Shown: positions 25,930 through 35,320, counted from the stretch's first letter. The stretch is 64,000 nucleotides of DNA from Granulicella sp. L60 (GCF_009765825.1 NZ_LMUR01000022.1:628302-692301), one strand, 5' to 3'. Numbers and translations are program-made. The notes: a model not told the origin generated them from the sequence alone.

Positions 25930-27729
25930 TTAGAGAGCGGTTGCAGGAAGCGGGTTGCGCAGCGTCGAGGTGATTTGGGAGGTTACCCTGGACGTGATGT
26001 CTTGGATGGAGACTTCTTCCGTGATGCTCTGCAGGCGGTCGACAAATTCTACCTTGCCCTCGGCGACTCCGCGACCGATGTTGATTCGATAGGGGATACC
26101 GACGAGATCGGCGTCTTTGAACTTGACTCCGGCACGTTCATCGCGGTCGTCTAGGAGGACGTCCGCGCCTGCAGCTTCGAGCTCGGCAGCGATCTTTTCT
26201 CCGGCTGCGGAGAGGGCTGCGTCTCCGACGTTGGTAATGGTGACGACCACCTGGAAGGGCGCGATGGCTGGGTGGAGGGCGTAGCTGCTGCCCTCGTTGG
26301 CTGCGGCGGAGGACTCGATGGCGGCGGTGAGAATGCGCTCGATGCCGATGCCGTAGCAGCCCATGACGGGGGTGACTTCTTTGCCGTCGCGGTTGAGTAC
26401 GGATGAGCCCATGGACTGCGTGTACTTGCAGCCGAGTTTGAAGATGTGGCCGATTTCGACGGCTTTGCCGAGGCGCAGGGGCTGGCCGCCGATGGGGTCG
26501 AGTTCGCCTTCGATGATGTTGCGAACGTCGGCGACGAGAGTGGGCTTGAAGTCGCGCATGGGGATGACGTTGCGGAGGTGGTACTCCTCTTTGTTGGCTC
26601 CGGCGATGAGGTTTGTGCGGCCTTCGAGAGCCTTGTCGAGGATGACAAGGGTGCCGGGTTTCTTTGGGTGCGGCGCGGCTTCGACGCCGATGGGGCCAAG
26701 GTAGCCAGCGGGAGCTTTGAAAGTAGCTTCGAGTTCCTCGGGTGTCATGGGGCGGAGTTCGCCGCCGGCGATGATCAGGAGTTTGGCTTCGTTGAGGGAG
26801 TGATCGCCGCGCAGGAAGACGACGATAGGGCGCAGCTTGCCGAGTTTGGCGTGATCGGATGCGGGGAGCTCGGCCATGTAGGCCATCGTCTTGATCTGGT
26901 GGACGGGCGCGACGCTGAGGAAGGCGCCTACCTCGTCGATGGTGCGCTGGCCGGGGGTGTGGACAAGTTCGGGCAGTCCGTCGCCGGTGGGTGCGAGAGC
27001 TTCGATCACTGCGAGCTGCGAGGTGGCTTTTTCGAGGTTGGCGGCGTAGCCCGATGTGCTGCTGGCGATGAGGTCTTCGCCGGCTTCGGTGTAGACCATG
27101 AACTCCTGCGAGGCAGAGCCGCCCATGGCGCCGGAGTCGGCTTCGACGGCTACGAAGTTGAGGCCACAGCGGGTGAAGATGGCCCGGTAGGCCCGGTCGT
27201 GCTTGTTGTAGGAGACGTCGAGGCCGGCTTCGTCGATGTCGAAGGAGTAGGCGTCCTTCATGATGAACTGGCGGACACGCAGGAGGCCGGCCTTGGGGCG
27301 GGGCTCGTCGCGGAACTTGGTCTGGATCTGGTACCAGATCTGGGGGAGCTGCTTGTAGCTGCGGAGCTCTTTGCGGGCGATATCGGTGACGATCTCCTCG
27401 TGGGTCATGGCGAGGCATAGTTCGGCGCCCTTGCGGTCCTTGAGGCGGAACATGTTGTCTCCCATGCCGGACCAGCGACCGCTCTCTTCCCAGATGTCCT
27501 TGGGATTGAGAGCAGGGAGGAAGAACTCCTGGCCGATCTTATCCATCTCTTCACGCACGATGGCGATGATCTTGTTGACGGAGCGGTTGCCGAGGAAGAG
27601 ATAGCTGTAGATGCCCGCCCCAAGCTGGCGGACGTAACCGGCGCGGAGGAGGAGCTTGTGGCTGGCGACTTCGGCGTCTGCAGGCGCTTCACGGAGAGTA
27701 GGGATAAAGAGTTGAGACCAACGATGCAT
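25930..27729 (-). CDS. proS: Prolyl-tRNA synthetase
   Basis: A class II synthetase of 599 residues, the bacterial type with an insertion (editing) domain in the middle (about 230-400). The N-terminus HRWSQLFIPTLREAPADAE, the motif 2 region KFRDEPRPKAGLLRVRQF with MKDAYSFD, the motif 3 CYGIGIERI and the C-terminal anticodon-binding domain are recognisable. It charges tRNA-Pro. It is upstream of the PBP gene and divergent from the porin gene. Confidence 0.97.
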   Translation of the reverse strand: MHRWSQLFIPTLREAPADAEVASHKLLLRAGYVRQLGAGIYSYLFLGNRSVNKIIAIVREEMDKIGQEFFLPALNPKDIWEESGRWSGMGDNMFRLKDRKGAELCLAMTHEEIVTDIARKELRSYKQLPQIWYQIQTKFRDEPRPKAGLLRVRQFIMKDAYSFDIDEAGLDVSYNKHDRAYRAIFTRCGLNFVAVEADSGAMGGSASQEFMVYTEAGEDLIASSTSGYAANLEKATSQLAVIEALAPTGDGLPELVHTPGQRTIDEVGAFLSVAPVHQIKTMAYMAELPASDHAKLGKLRPIVVFLRGDHSLNEAKLLIIAGGELRPMTPEELEATFKAPAGYLGPIGVEAAPHPKKPGTLVILDKALEGRTNLIAGANKEEYHLRNVIPMRDFKPTLVADVRNIIEGELDPIGGQPLRLGKAVEIGHIFKLGCKYTQSMGSSVLNRDGKEVTPVMGCYGIGIERILTAAIESSAAANEGSSYALHPAIAPFQVVVTITNVGDAALSAAGEKIAAELEAAGADVLLDDRDERAGVKFKDADLVGIPYRINIGRGVAEGKVEFVDRLQSITEEVSIQDITSRVTSQITSTLRNPLPATAL

Positions 27730-28052
27730 GTGTTCTGTGTGACCTTCCGGCTCTTCTGAGCGAGGGCTTGTTCCTGTAGGTCTATTCTAGCTTCCCGTGA
27801 ACGAATTGCGGATCGGATGAAGAGTCCAGATGTTGAGAAGCTATTGGGAAGCTTTGATGGAAAAAGGCCCTGTGTCGGTATATACGCGGGTACGTTACTT
27901 GCTGGTTCCGTGGGAAGAGAGTTACCGGAAAATTAGAACGGCTCTCTACGGGGAGACAGTAGGATGGACACGCGCAGTAGTTTCGCCGACTTCAGGGCCC
28001 TGAATGAAGGTGTTTGAGCGAGACAGCTCAGAACCTAACGTAGAGGTGTGCG
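27730..28052. other. Intergenic region between proS and the porin gene
   Basis: This 323-base divergent gap should hold the promoters of proS and the porin. I could not place either with confidence. A 39-codon open frame starting at an ATG near 27818 (plus strand) has no convincing ribosome site, and I did not call it. Imperfect AGAGAG/CTCTCT arms flank a short A-rich stretch around 27916-27950. The porin start has AGAGGTG just upstream. Confidence 0.4.
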
Positions 28053-29801
28053 ATGCGAGTAGCTATGTGGCCGACCTATCGACTTGTATGGCTGTTGGTC
28101 TGGATGATCGTGCTACTTTTCGTGGGCACGCTGCCTGCAAGGGCTCAGAATGCGGATGAGGATGTCCGTCAGCAGTTGCAGGAGCTGAAGAAGCAGTACG
28201 AACAGACCACACTGGAGTTTCAGAAGCGCATCGCCGATCTGGAAGAGAAGATCGATAAACAGAACCAGGCAATGCAAAAGAATGCAGGGAATTCACAGGG
28301 AGCGACGACGGCGGTGACATCTTCGCCAAGCGCACCTTCCGCACCCACTATGTCCGGAGCTGCGGCAGCGCCTGCGGCCACGTCAACTCCTCCTCCTGTC
28401 ACAACATCACAGAGCGCTCCTGCGACATCGACGACGGTATCGACGGGAGCTCTTGCGGCTCAGGTGGCTAAGCAGGTCTTTCTCGGTCAGTCTGAACAGG
28501 TCGGCCAACATTATCAGGGAGATCTGGCCTCCGAGCCCACGTACGACCTCATTAATGAAGCGGAGGTGAAGATTGCAAAACTGACCCAGCAGGTAGACAG
28601 CTTCGAGTTTCATGGCTACTTTCGCTCGGGTGCAGGTACGAATAGTATCGGCGGTCAGATGGTGGCGTTTCAGGCTCCGGGGGCTGGCGCAAAGTACAGG
28701 CTGGGCAACGAAGCCGAGACCTATGGCGAATTTATCTTCGTCAATAACTGGCTCAATCCTGGTAAAGATCCCGGTAAGGCCTGGTTCAAGACCGAGGTGA
28801 TGATCGAAGCCAATACGACGAACTCGGATACATACGCAAACTTTCCGAACGGTATTGGGAACGATCAATTTCGGTTGCGCGAGGCCTTCGTGAGGGCAGG
28901 GGATTTGTTTGCCATTCAACCGACCGCGAAGTTCTGGGCGGGGGAGCGATACTACCGGCGTCAACATATCGAGATCGATGACTTCTATCCGCTGGATACG
29001 AGCGGTTACGGGGCTGGAATCGAGGATCTGAATGTTCACTTCGGCAAGATGGCCGTGGCCTATCTGAGTGGAGCACGTCCGGACTTCGTCACCCAGAACG
29101 GCAACTTTGCGAAGAACAATCTTGACGTGCGTCTCTACGACATGAAGGCCCATGTGGGGTGGCTTGGTGCGTGGTTCGACTACGCAACGGAGAAGGGCGG
29201 AACGACAACCGCGGGTCAGGTTATTCCTACGACGAGCGGCTATGCGGGCGGGGTGCGTTACCAGAATCTGGAGTGGCATGGAGGATATAACGCGATTGTC
29301 GTCCAGTATGGAACGGGAGCGGCGAGCAACTTCAGCACGTCTGTCGATATTCCGACGACCTACCAGAAGAGCTCGGAGAGGCTACAGGTGACGAACCACC
29401 TGCTGGTTCAACCGAATGACAGGTTCGCGATTATGCCGATCTTTATCTATCAGCGGACCAGGGATGGTGATGGGCTGCACGGACATAATGATTGGGTCTC
29501 GTTTGGGGCGAGGCCGGAGATCTTCTTTACGAGATATATTTCGCTGGCATTCGAAGGCGGAGTTGACTACACGGATGGATTCAACACGACGGTGGATGGA
29601 CGGGTTGACGGATGGCTGCGCAAGTTCACCATTGCTCCGCAGATTGGAGCAGGTCGGAAGTTTTTCAGCCGGCCGGTGCTGCGTACCTTCTTCACGTATG
29701 CGAACTGGACGAACGGATTTCGCGGTCTGGTGGGTGGCGTTCCGTACCAGAATCGAACCGATGGAATCAGCTTTGGAGTTCAGGCGGAGACGTGGTGGTA
29801 G
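28053..29801 (+). CDS. LamB-family porin with N-terminal coiled coil
   Basis: The 582-residue exported protein has a signal peptide (about 1-31, ending PARAQ), a heptad-rich helix (about 35-75, QLQELKKQYEQTTLEFQKR), a low-complexity Ala/Ser/Thr/Pro linker (80-135), then a beta-barrel that follows maltoporin closely: FEFHGYFRSGAG, KYRLGNEAETYGEF, WAGERYYRRQ, FGKMAVAYLSG and a terminal Trp typical of outer-membrane barrels. LamB porins pass maltodextrins or other sugars as trimers; the coiled coil probably lies in the periplasm. The specific sugar is unknown. The gene stands alone between proS and kdsD. Confidence 0.88.
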   Translation: MRVAMWPTYRLVWLLVWMIVLLFVGTLPARAQNADEDVRQQLQELKKQYEQTTLEFQKRIADLEEKIDKQNQAMQKNAGNSQGATTAVTSSPSAPSAPTMSGAAAAPAATSTPPPVTTSQSAPATSTTVSTGALAAQVAKQVFLGQSEQVGQHYQGDLASEPTYDLINEAEVKIAKLTQQVDSFEFHGYFRSGAGTNSIGGQMVAFQAPGAGAKYRLGNEAETYGEFIFVNNWLNPGKDPGKAWFKTEVMIEANTTNSDTYANFPNGIGNDQFRLREAFVRAGDLFAIQPTAKFWAGERYYRRQHIEIDDFYPLDTSGYGAGIEDLNVHFGKMAVAYLSGARPDFVTQNGNFAKNNLDVRLYDMKAHVGWLGAWFDYATEKGGTTTAGQVIPTTSGYAGGVRYQNLEWHGGYNAIVVQYGTGAASNFSTSVDIPTTYQKSSERLQVTNHLLVQPNDRFAIMPIFIYQRTRDGDGLHGHNDWVSFGARPEIFFTRYISLAFEGGVDYTDGFNTTVDGRVDGWLRKFTIAPQIGAGRKFFSRPVLRTFFTYANWTNGFRGLVGGVPYQNRTDGISFGVQAETWW

Positions 29802-29831
29802 CGGAGCGGATGTGGCCGAGGCTCGTCGCGC

Positions 29832-30833
29832 TTAGGTGAGTTCGAGGGTCCAGAGGTCGTGAAGATGGACTACGCCCTCCACATGTCCGGTGCCTGCGGT
29901 GACGATGAGTGAGGTGATTTTTTTCTCTTCCATCAGGGCGATTGCGGAGGATGCCAGGGCGCTGCCGCTGATGGTAAGCGGAGTTCTGTTCATGATGTCG
30001 GCTGCGGTGTGCTCGAGAGCGAGGGGACCGTCACGTTCGAGCAGGCGGCGAAGGTCTCCGTCGGAGATCATGCCTGCGAGGAGGCCGTCTTCGAGGACGG
30101 TGGTCATGCCTAGCTTTTTGCGGGACATCTCGTAGATGACCTGCGGCATAGGTGTGGAGGCTACGACCTGCGGGAGGGCGTCTCCGGTGTGCATGAGTTC
30201 ACGGACCCGCGAGAGGCGTTTGCCGATGCGGCCGCCGGGGTGGAGATCGGCGAAGTCTTCGGCGCGCCAGCCGCGGCGGCGGCTTAGTTCGAGGGCGAGG
30301 GCATCGCCGAGGGCGAGCATGACGGTGGTGGAGGCGGTGGGAGCGAGATTGAGCGAGCAGGCTTCGACGGAGACGCTGGCATCGAGGAAGATCTCGCTGG
30401 CCTGGGCGAGAGAGGATGTGCTGCAGCCGCTGATCGTGATCAGCGAAGAGCCGAGGCGTTTGAGCGTGGGTAAAAGACGGAGAAGTTCCTCGGTTTCGCC
30501 GCTGTAGGAGAGGGCGAGAACGATGTCGCCAGATGCGATCATGCCGAGGTCACCGTGGACGGCCTCGGCTGCGTGAAGGAAGTGGGCCGGTGTACCGGTA
30601 GAGCGGAGGGTGGCGGCGATCTTGCGGGCAATGATGCCGCTCTTGCCGATACCGGTGACGATGATGCGGCGCTGGTTGGTGGCGGACTGGAGGAGCAGAT
30701 CGATCGCCTGGGTGAACGGAGCGGCCATGACGCCGTCGAGACGCAGAGCCAGCTCGGTGAGGGCGGCAGCTTCGATGCGAACAAACTCGGACGGGCTTAG
30801 GAGATCTGAAGGACTTATGGCTTCGTTGGACAT
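29832..30833 (-). CDS. kdsD: Arabinose-5-phosphate isomerase, KpsF/GutQ family
   Basis: A sugar isomerase of 333 residues converting ribulose-5-phosphate to arabinose-5-phosphate for Kdo and lipopolysaccharide synthesis. A SIS domain occupies about 30-180 with GIGKSGIIARKIAATLRSTG and the ALSYSGETEELL loop, followed by two CBS domains (about 205-330). The family also includes GutQ, so the Kdo role is inferred from the usual function rather than from neighbours. It lies between the porin gene (convergent) and a divergent thioredoxin gene. Confidence 0.9.
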   Translation of the reverse strand: MSNEAISPSDLLSPSEFVRIEAAALTELALRLDGVMAAPFTQAIDLLLQSATNQRRIIVTGIGKSGIIARKIAATLRSTGTPAHFLHAAEAVHGDLGMIASGDIVLALSYSGETEELLRLLPTLKRLGSSLITISGCSTSSLAQASEIFLDASVSVEACSLNLAPTASTTVMLALGDALALELSRRRGWRAEDFADLHPGGRIGKRLSRVRELMHTGDALPQVVASTPMPQVIYEMSRKKLGMTTVLEDGLLAGMISDGDLRRLLERDGPLALEHTAADIMNRTPLTISGSALASSAIALMEEKKITSLIVTAGTGHVEGVVHLHDLWTLELT

Positions 30834-31015
30834 GTTGGCCGAACCATGTCGATGCTAGCAGAGGAGGGCTTCGATAGGGGTATCGCAGAGCTGCGGATCT
30901 TCATGGATTGGTTGAGTAAGAGCGCCGGATGCGGTTGTTGTATCGTTTGAAACGGATTTGAGTCTAATTTCTATAGAATTGATGTATCGCGAATGTGCGG
31001 GAAGGATGTTCCTAC

Positions 31016-31666
31016 GTGAGACGGAGTGGATTGGTTTTTGGAGTGATGGTGGTGGGGATCGCTCTGCTGCTTTGGGCGGGATGGCACAACCTCAGAGCGC
31101 GCCGTGCGGCGATGCAGCAGGCTCAGGAGAACCATGTGGTTTTGGTGCCGGACAAGGGCGATCATACGGGGAAAGCGGACTCGGGTGCGCCTGAGAGCGA
31201 AGCTCCGACGATGCGGGGGAAGGTGGCTCCGGGATTCAGCCTGATGACGCTGGATGGCAAGAAGGTCTCGCTGAGCGACTACAAGGGACGGCCGGTTCTG
31301 GTGAACTTCTGGGCGACCTGGTGTGGACCGTGCAAGGTGGAGATGCCGTGGTTCGAGGAGTTTCATAAGCAGTATGCGGCTCAGGGGCTAGAGATTCTTG
31401 GGTTGGCCGATGATGTTGACGCAGGCAAAGATGCGATTGCCAAGGTGGCGCAGAAGACGGGCGTTACCTATCCTATCCTGCTGACCGATGGAAAGGTGCA
31501 GACGGCGTATGGCGGGTTGGATTATCTGCCGATGTCGTTCTACGTCGACAAGAGTGGCGTAATCGTGGAAGAGACGGCGGGTTTGGGGAGCAAGGACGAG
31601 ATTGAAGCGCATATCAAGAAGATGATCGCTTCGGGTGCGCCAGCTACGGCTGTGGGTGGACAGTGA
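31016..31666 (+). CDS. Membrane-anchored TlpA-like thiol-disulfide protein
   Basis: A single N-terminal membrane helix (about 8-25) tethers a thioredoxin-fold domain that begins near residue 85 and carries the redox pair in FWATWCGPC, with the cis-Pro in YLPMSFYVD. This is the ResA/TlpA type that reduces periplasmic disulfides or apocytochromes. The GTG at 31016 is favoured because GAAGGAT lies just upstream; the frame is open to another GTG at 30995. The stop codon overlaps a DsbD-alpha-like gene, implying a shared function. Confidence 0.88.
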   Translation: MRRSGLVFGVMVVGIALLLWAGWHNLRARRAAMQQAQENHVVLVPDKGDHTGKADSGAPESEAPTMRGKVAPGFSLMTLDGKKVSLSDYKGRPVLVNFWATWCGPCKVEMPWFEEFHKQYAAQGLEILGLADDVDAGKDAIAKVAQKTGVTYPILLTDGKVQTAYGGLDYLPMSFYVDKSGVIVEETAGLGSKDEIEAHIKKMIASGAPATAVGGQ

Positions 31667-32154
31667 TGCGGCTGGGGATTGCGTTTGCGGGGCTGTTACT
31701 GGCTGCACCGGTGATGCTGGCTCAGCAAGTGGGAAGCCTGGATGCGCCGGCTGTGAAGCCGAAGTCGTATGTGCTGTATGCGTCTGAGGAACAGAGCGTG
31801 GCGGCAGGGAAGCGGAGTGTGTTGGAGCTGCACTTCCGCGTGGTAGATGGGTTTCATGTGAACTCGCACACGCCCAAGTCGGAGTTGCTGATTCCTACGC
31901 AGATCGCGCTGCAACAGGCTCCGGGAGTGAAGGCGGATGCGGTGGAGTATCCGGCGGGGACGTCGTACAGCTTCAGCTTCGATCCGACGGAGAAGCTGGA
32001 TGTTTACTCGGGGGCGTTTACGGTGAAGGTGCCGGTAGTGGCGACTGCCGGGGCGCATACGATCGAGGGTTCGCTGAGGTATCAGGCCTGCGATCATGCG
32101 GCGTGCTATCCGCCAAAGAGTCTGCCGGTGCAGGTGATCTTTACGGCGAAGTAG
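31666..32154 (+). CDS. Standalone DsbD N-terminal-domain-like exported protein
   Basis: A 162-residue exported protein (signal peptide to about residue 20) that resembles the periplasmic alpha domain of DsbD, including the segment YQACDHAACYPPKSLPV with two cysteines spaced as in nDsbD. In DsbD this domain receives electrons from the membrane domain and passes them to partners; here the membrane and gamma domains are absent. Its ATG overlaps the stop of the TlpA-like gene (TGATG), so it may act with that protein, or with a membrane CcdA-type protein encoded elsewhere. Confidence 0.82.
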   Translation: MRLGIAFAGLLLAAPVMLAQQVGSLDAPAVKPKSYVLYASEEQSVAAGKRSVLELHFRVVDGFHVNSHTPKSELLIPTQIALQQAPGVKADAVEYPAGTSYSFSFDPTEKLDVYSGAFTVKVPVVATAGAHTIEGSLRYQACDHAACYPPKSLPVQVIFTAK

Positions 32155-32273
32155 GTCTCTTTCCTGTCTTTTCTGAGGATTTCTGTTGGTAGCTTCGGTA
32201 CGTCTGCGGGTGCTGGCAGCGCGTGTAGTGGCATCATGGATACAACAGAAACGGACAGGAGCACGCAGACGCG

Positions 32274-33455
32274 ATGGAAGAGTTTCGAAGGCTGACACGG
32301 TTGCCGGCGTATGTATTCAACATCACCAGCGAGCTGAAGGCCGCGGCACGGAAGCGGGGCGAGGACATTATCGACTTCGGGATGGGGAATCCTGATGGCG
32401 CTACGCCGAAGCATATCGTCGATAAATTGATTGAGGCGGCGCAGAAGACGGCTACGCATCGGTACTCTTTGTCGCGTGGGATTCCGCGTCTGCGGCGGTC
32501 GATATGTAACTGGTATAAAACGAGATATAACGTGGATCTGGACCCAGAGACGGAGGCGATTGTCACCATCGGATCGAAGGAAGGGATTGCGCATCTTTGC
32601 CTGGCGGTTCTGGATGACGAGGATACGGTTGCGGTGCCGAATCCGAGCTATCCTATTCATATCTTTGGGCCTGTGATCGCTGGGTCGAAGGTGCAGAGCA
32701 TTCCGATGCAAGATGGAACGGCGGACTCGTTGCTGGAGCAGCTGGAGTATCAGTTGCCGCGTATGGAGCCTCGGCCTAAGTTGTTGATTCTGAACTTCCC
32801 TTCGAATCCTACGGCGCAGTGCGTGGAGCTTTCTTTTTTTGAGCGGATCGTTGCATTGTGCAGGGAGCTGGGGATCTTTATCATCCACGATCTCGCGTAT
32901 GCGGATCTGGTGTTCGATGGGTATCGGGCTCCGAGCATCCTGGAAGTTGCTGGTGCTAAAGAGGTTGCGGTGGAGTTCTTTACGCTGTCGAAGAGCTACA
33001 ACATGCCGGGATGGCGGGTGGGTTTCATGGTGGGTAACAAGCAGCTGGTTTCGGCGCTGGGGCGGATCAAAAGTTACTTTGATTATGGGACGTTTACGCC
33101 GATTCAGGTGGCTTCGATCGCTGCGCTGGAGGGGCCGCAGGAGTGTGTGGCGGAGATTGTGGAGACGTATAAGTGCCGGAGGGATGTACTGGTTCCGGGG
33201 CTGAACAAGCTGGGTTGGGCGGTGGATCTGCCGAAGGCGACGATGTTTGCTTGGGCTCGTATCCCTGAGCAGTATAAGGGGTTAGGGTCGGTTGAGTTTT
33301 CGAAGAAGCTGCTGCTGGAGGCGAAGGTGGCGGTGTCGCCGGGGATTGGGTTTGGCGAGCATGGGGATGGGCATGTGCGGTTTTCGCTGATTGAAAACGA
33401 GGAGCGGACACGGCAGGCGCTGCGGGGGATCAAGCAGATGTTCAAGGCGAGTTGA
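32274..33455 (+). CDS. PLP-dependent aminotransferase, AlaC-like
   Basis: A 393-residue class I aminotransferase. Visible features are the IDFGMGNPDGATP opening, the PLP-contacting VTIGSKEG and NFPSNPTAQCV (Asn), the D/Y pair IIHDLAYADLVFDG, the Schiff-base Lys in TLSKSYNMPGWRVGF, and the carboxylate Arg in GHVRFSLIENEERTRQA. This pattern matches AlaC (glutamate-pyruvate aminotransferase); related enzymes include LL-diaminopimelate aminotransferase, so substrate is not certain. A terminator follows directly. Confidence 0.9.
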   Translation: MEEFRRLTRLPAYVFNITSELKAAARKRGEDIIDFGMGNPDGATPKHIVDKLIEAAQKTATHRYSLSRGIPRLRRSICNWYKTRYNVDLDPETEAIVTIGSKEGIAHLCLAVLDDEDTVAVPNPSYPIHIFGPVIAGSKVQSIPMQDGTADSLLEQLEYQLPRMEPRPKLLILNFPSNPTAQCVELSFFERIVALCRELGIFIIHDLAYADLVFDGYRAPSILEVAGAKEVAVEFFTLSKSYNMPGWRVGFMVGNKQLVSALGRIKSYFDYGTFTPIQVASIAALEGPQECVAEIVETYKCRRDVLVPGLNKLGWAVDLPKATMFAWARIPEQYKGLGSVEFSKKLLLEAKVAVSPGIGFGEHGDGHVRFSLIENEERTRQALRGIKQMFKAS

Positions 33456-33471
33456 GCGGTAGTTTTGTAGA

Positions 33472-33503
33472 AAAAATGCTCCGGTGGTGGCCGGGGCATT
33501 TTT
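33472..33503 (+). terminator. Rho-independent terminator after the aminotransferase
   Basis: AAAAATGCTCCGG (33472-33484) and CCGGGGCATTTTT (33491-33503) form a 13-pair stem with one G-U pair and a 6-base loop, followed by GTTGTTTT. It begins 17 bases after the stop codon and would end alaC transcription. Confidence 0.85.
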
Positions 33504-33654
33504 GTTGTTTTGTGGGCGTTTTTTAGGGTGTTTTGGGATATGCGTGGTGCTGGGCGTGGTTTTTCGCTGGTGAGATTGTGGTGGTTGGTGTGGTGAACGT
33601 GGTGGCTTCGCGGTCGCCTTTCGGGGGCGGGAAAGTACGACAGTTTTTTTTGAT

Positions 33655-34041
33655 TTATTTTTTGGGAGGGAGCGCTTCCTGCGGGATGGGGGTGCCCTGG
33701 TGGAAGATGATCTGCCAGGCGCCGTCGAGGCAGACCCAGAGGGAGCTGCGCCAGGATTGGCCGATGGTCTCGCCGGAGGAGCTTCGGCGGGTGGCTTTGT
33801 AGGTCAGGAGGACAGTGGTGGGGGAGATCTCGCGGCTTGCGAAGTCGCTTAGGAGAGAGGCGGGGCGGGTGAGCTCGTTCTGGAGGTCTTCCAGGATGGT
33901 AGCTTTGTCGAAGACGCGGCCGGAGCTGCCGAACTCTCTGAAGTCGTCTGCGAGGAGTGGGGCTACTTGTGTGGGGTCGCGGCGGACGGATGGGGCGACG
34001 AGTCGTTCTTCGAGGTGCTTGAGGTGATCTGCTGTCGTCAT
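33655..34041 (-). CDS. NTF2-like (DUF4440/SnoaL-type) protein
   Basis: A small protein of about 128 residues. The pattern LKHLEERLVAPSVRRDP, ADDFREFGSSGRVFDK, LLTYKA and a final SLWVCLDGAWQIIFHQGTP is that of the DUF4440 branch of the NTF2-like cone fold, which covers enzymes, binding proteins and many of unknown role. The ATG at 34041 is chosen because GGAG stands six bases upstream; an ATG at 34053 is in the same frame. It stands alone and I assign no function. Confidence 0.8.
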   Translation of the reverse strand: MTTADHLKHLEERLVAPSVRRDPTQVAPLLADDFREFGSSGRVFDKATILEDLQNELTRPASLLSDFASREISPTTVLLTYKATRRSSSGETIGQSWRSSLWVCLDGAWQIIFHQGTPIPQEALPPKK

Positions 34042-34284
34042 GATCTTCTCCATGCAAGTTCATCCAAGAGTGTACCGACCCATTGGCTTTTGCTGTGTCG
34101 TGGAGGTGTCGAGGATAGGCTGCGCGAGACAAACACAGGTCCTTCGACTGGCCTCTCGCGATAAACTGCAAGAGCCTCCGCTCAGGATGCCACTTCTCAT
34201 AACAATCAACCGCCTAGCCACGCACAATATGTCGATACACCCTGATTACGAGGGCAACTTGTGTTCAAAGATAAGGATTAACAG

Positions 34285-35283
34285 ATGCTCGTCACACCAC
34301 TGAAGATTTCGAAGGTCAAGGATGTACCCACGGGTCTGAAGCGACGCCGATGGATGCGTTTGCGGGTTATGTCGGCAACACTGGGCATCGCACTGGTACC
34401 GCTCGCGTATGCTGCGCAGCGGGATTCTCCGCAGAGCGAAGCAGCAGGAGTTCAGGAGTTGATGGCCCGTGTCGGACCGCCATCGGACGTGGCTCTCGAT
34501 GATTTCAAAAAAGCGGGGATGGAAGAGATCAGGCCACATACCCTGACTGCTTCGGAGCGAGCGAAGATGGAGGCTGTGTTGGCTTCGCTTCCAGACTTGA
34601 CGAGGCATGTGCTCGAGAAAAAGCTGCACACCCTTGCATTCGTCGACGGAGTTCCAGGTGAAGGCACGGGGCTTACTTCAGAGTCTGCAAAGACGGGGCT
34701 TTATGACATCACGCTTCGCGCCAGCCTTTTGGACGAGTCGCTCTCTACCTTTTTGACGACGAAAGAGCGCAGGGTGTTTACGGCTGATGGTTCCGGACTC
34801 ACAGTCGCAGTCAAGGGGATAGGCACGGATGCTCTAACGTACGTGCTGCTGCATGAGTCCACGCATGTCGTAGACAGAAGTTGCAGTATCACGTCGGCTC
34901 CTCATAGCCGAGTGATTCAGGGGATCTGGACGAGCCCACACAGCATGGTGCCACAGCTGGCCTCATCGGCCGCAGCGGCTACCTATTTTCGCGGGGGGCG
35001 TCCGCTTGGGTTTGGGCAGGCTGCAACGGTGTACGACGCGCTCGCTCAGACTCCATTTGTGAGTTTGTATGCAACAGCGTCCGAGCAGGAGGATTTAGCG
35101 GAACTTGTCGCGTGGCGCGAGGTGATGAAGCAACATGGTGGGAATCTGATTATCGAAGTGAGTAACGCTCGCGGAGAGACCGTGAGGCGCTGGGAACCGT
35201 TGACCTTCCCTGGAGTACAGAAGCGCTTTGCTGATGTGGACGACATGCTTACGTCACAAGAAACCTGCAGTGGTTTGTCGTAG
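34285..35283 (+). CDS. Exported protein with HExxH zinc-protease motif
   Basis: I do not recognise this 332-residue family by name. A long positively charged N-terminus leads into a signal sequence ending PLAYAA (about residue 43). The mature part has a HESTH motif at 190-194 in the setting YVLLHESTHVVD, which has the hydrophobic residues expected around a zincin active site; a Glu/Asp cluster SEQEDLAEL follows about 75 residues later and could provide the third ligand. This suggests a periplasmic or secreted metallopeptidase. AAGGA upstream fixes the ATG. Base composition is visibly lower in GC than the core genes nearby, consistent with transfer. Confidence 0.6.
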   Translation: MLVTPLKISKVKDVPTGLKRRRWMRLRVMSATLGIALVPLAYAAQRDSPQSEAAGVQELMARVGPPSDVALDDFKKAGMEEIRPHTLTASERAKMEAVLASLPDLTRHVLEKKLHTLAFVDGVPGEGTGLTSESAKTGLYDITLRASLLDESLSTFLTTKERRVFTADGSGLTVAVKGIGTDALTYVLLHESTHVVDRSCSITSAPHSRVIQGIWTSPHSMVPQLASSAAAATYFRGGRPLGFGQAATVYDALAQTPFVSLYATASEQEDLAELVAWREVMKQHGGNLIIEVSNARGETVRRWEPLTFPGVQKRFADVDDMLTSQETCSGLS

Positions 35284-35320
35284 TTCAGGGTGTGTGGAGA
35301 GTCTTAGGAGTGAGCAGACT

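Noticed and set aside
27818..27937. 39-codon open frame upstream of the porin gene
   Set aside because: Only a weak GGAT upstream, no hydrophobic or Cys pattern, and it sits in the promoter region of two divergent genes.
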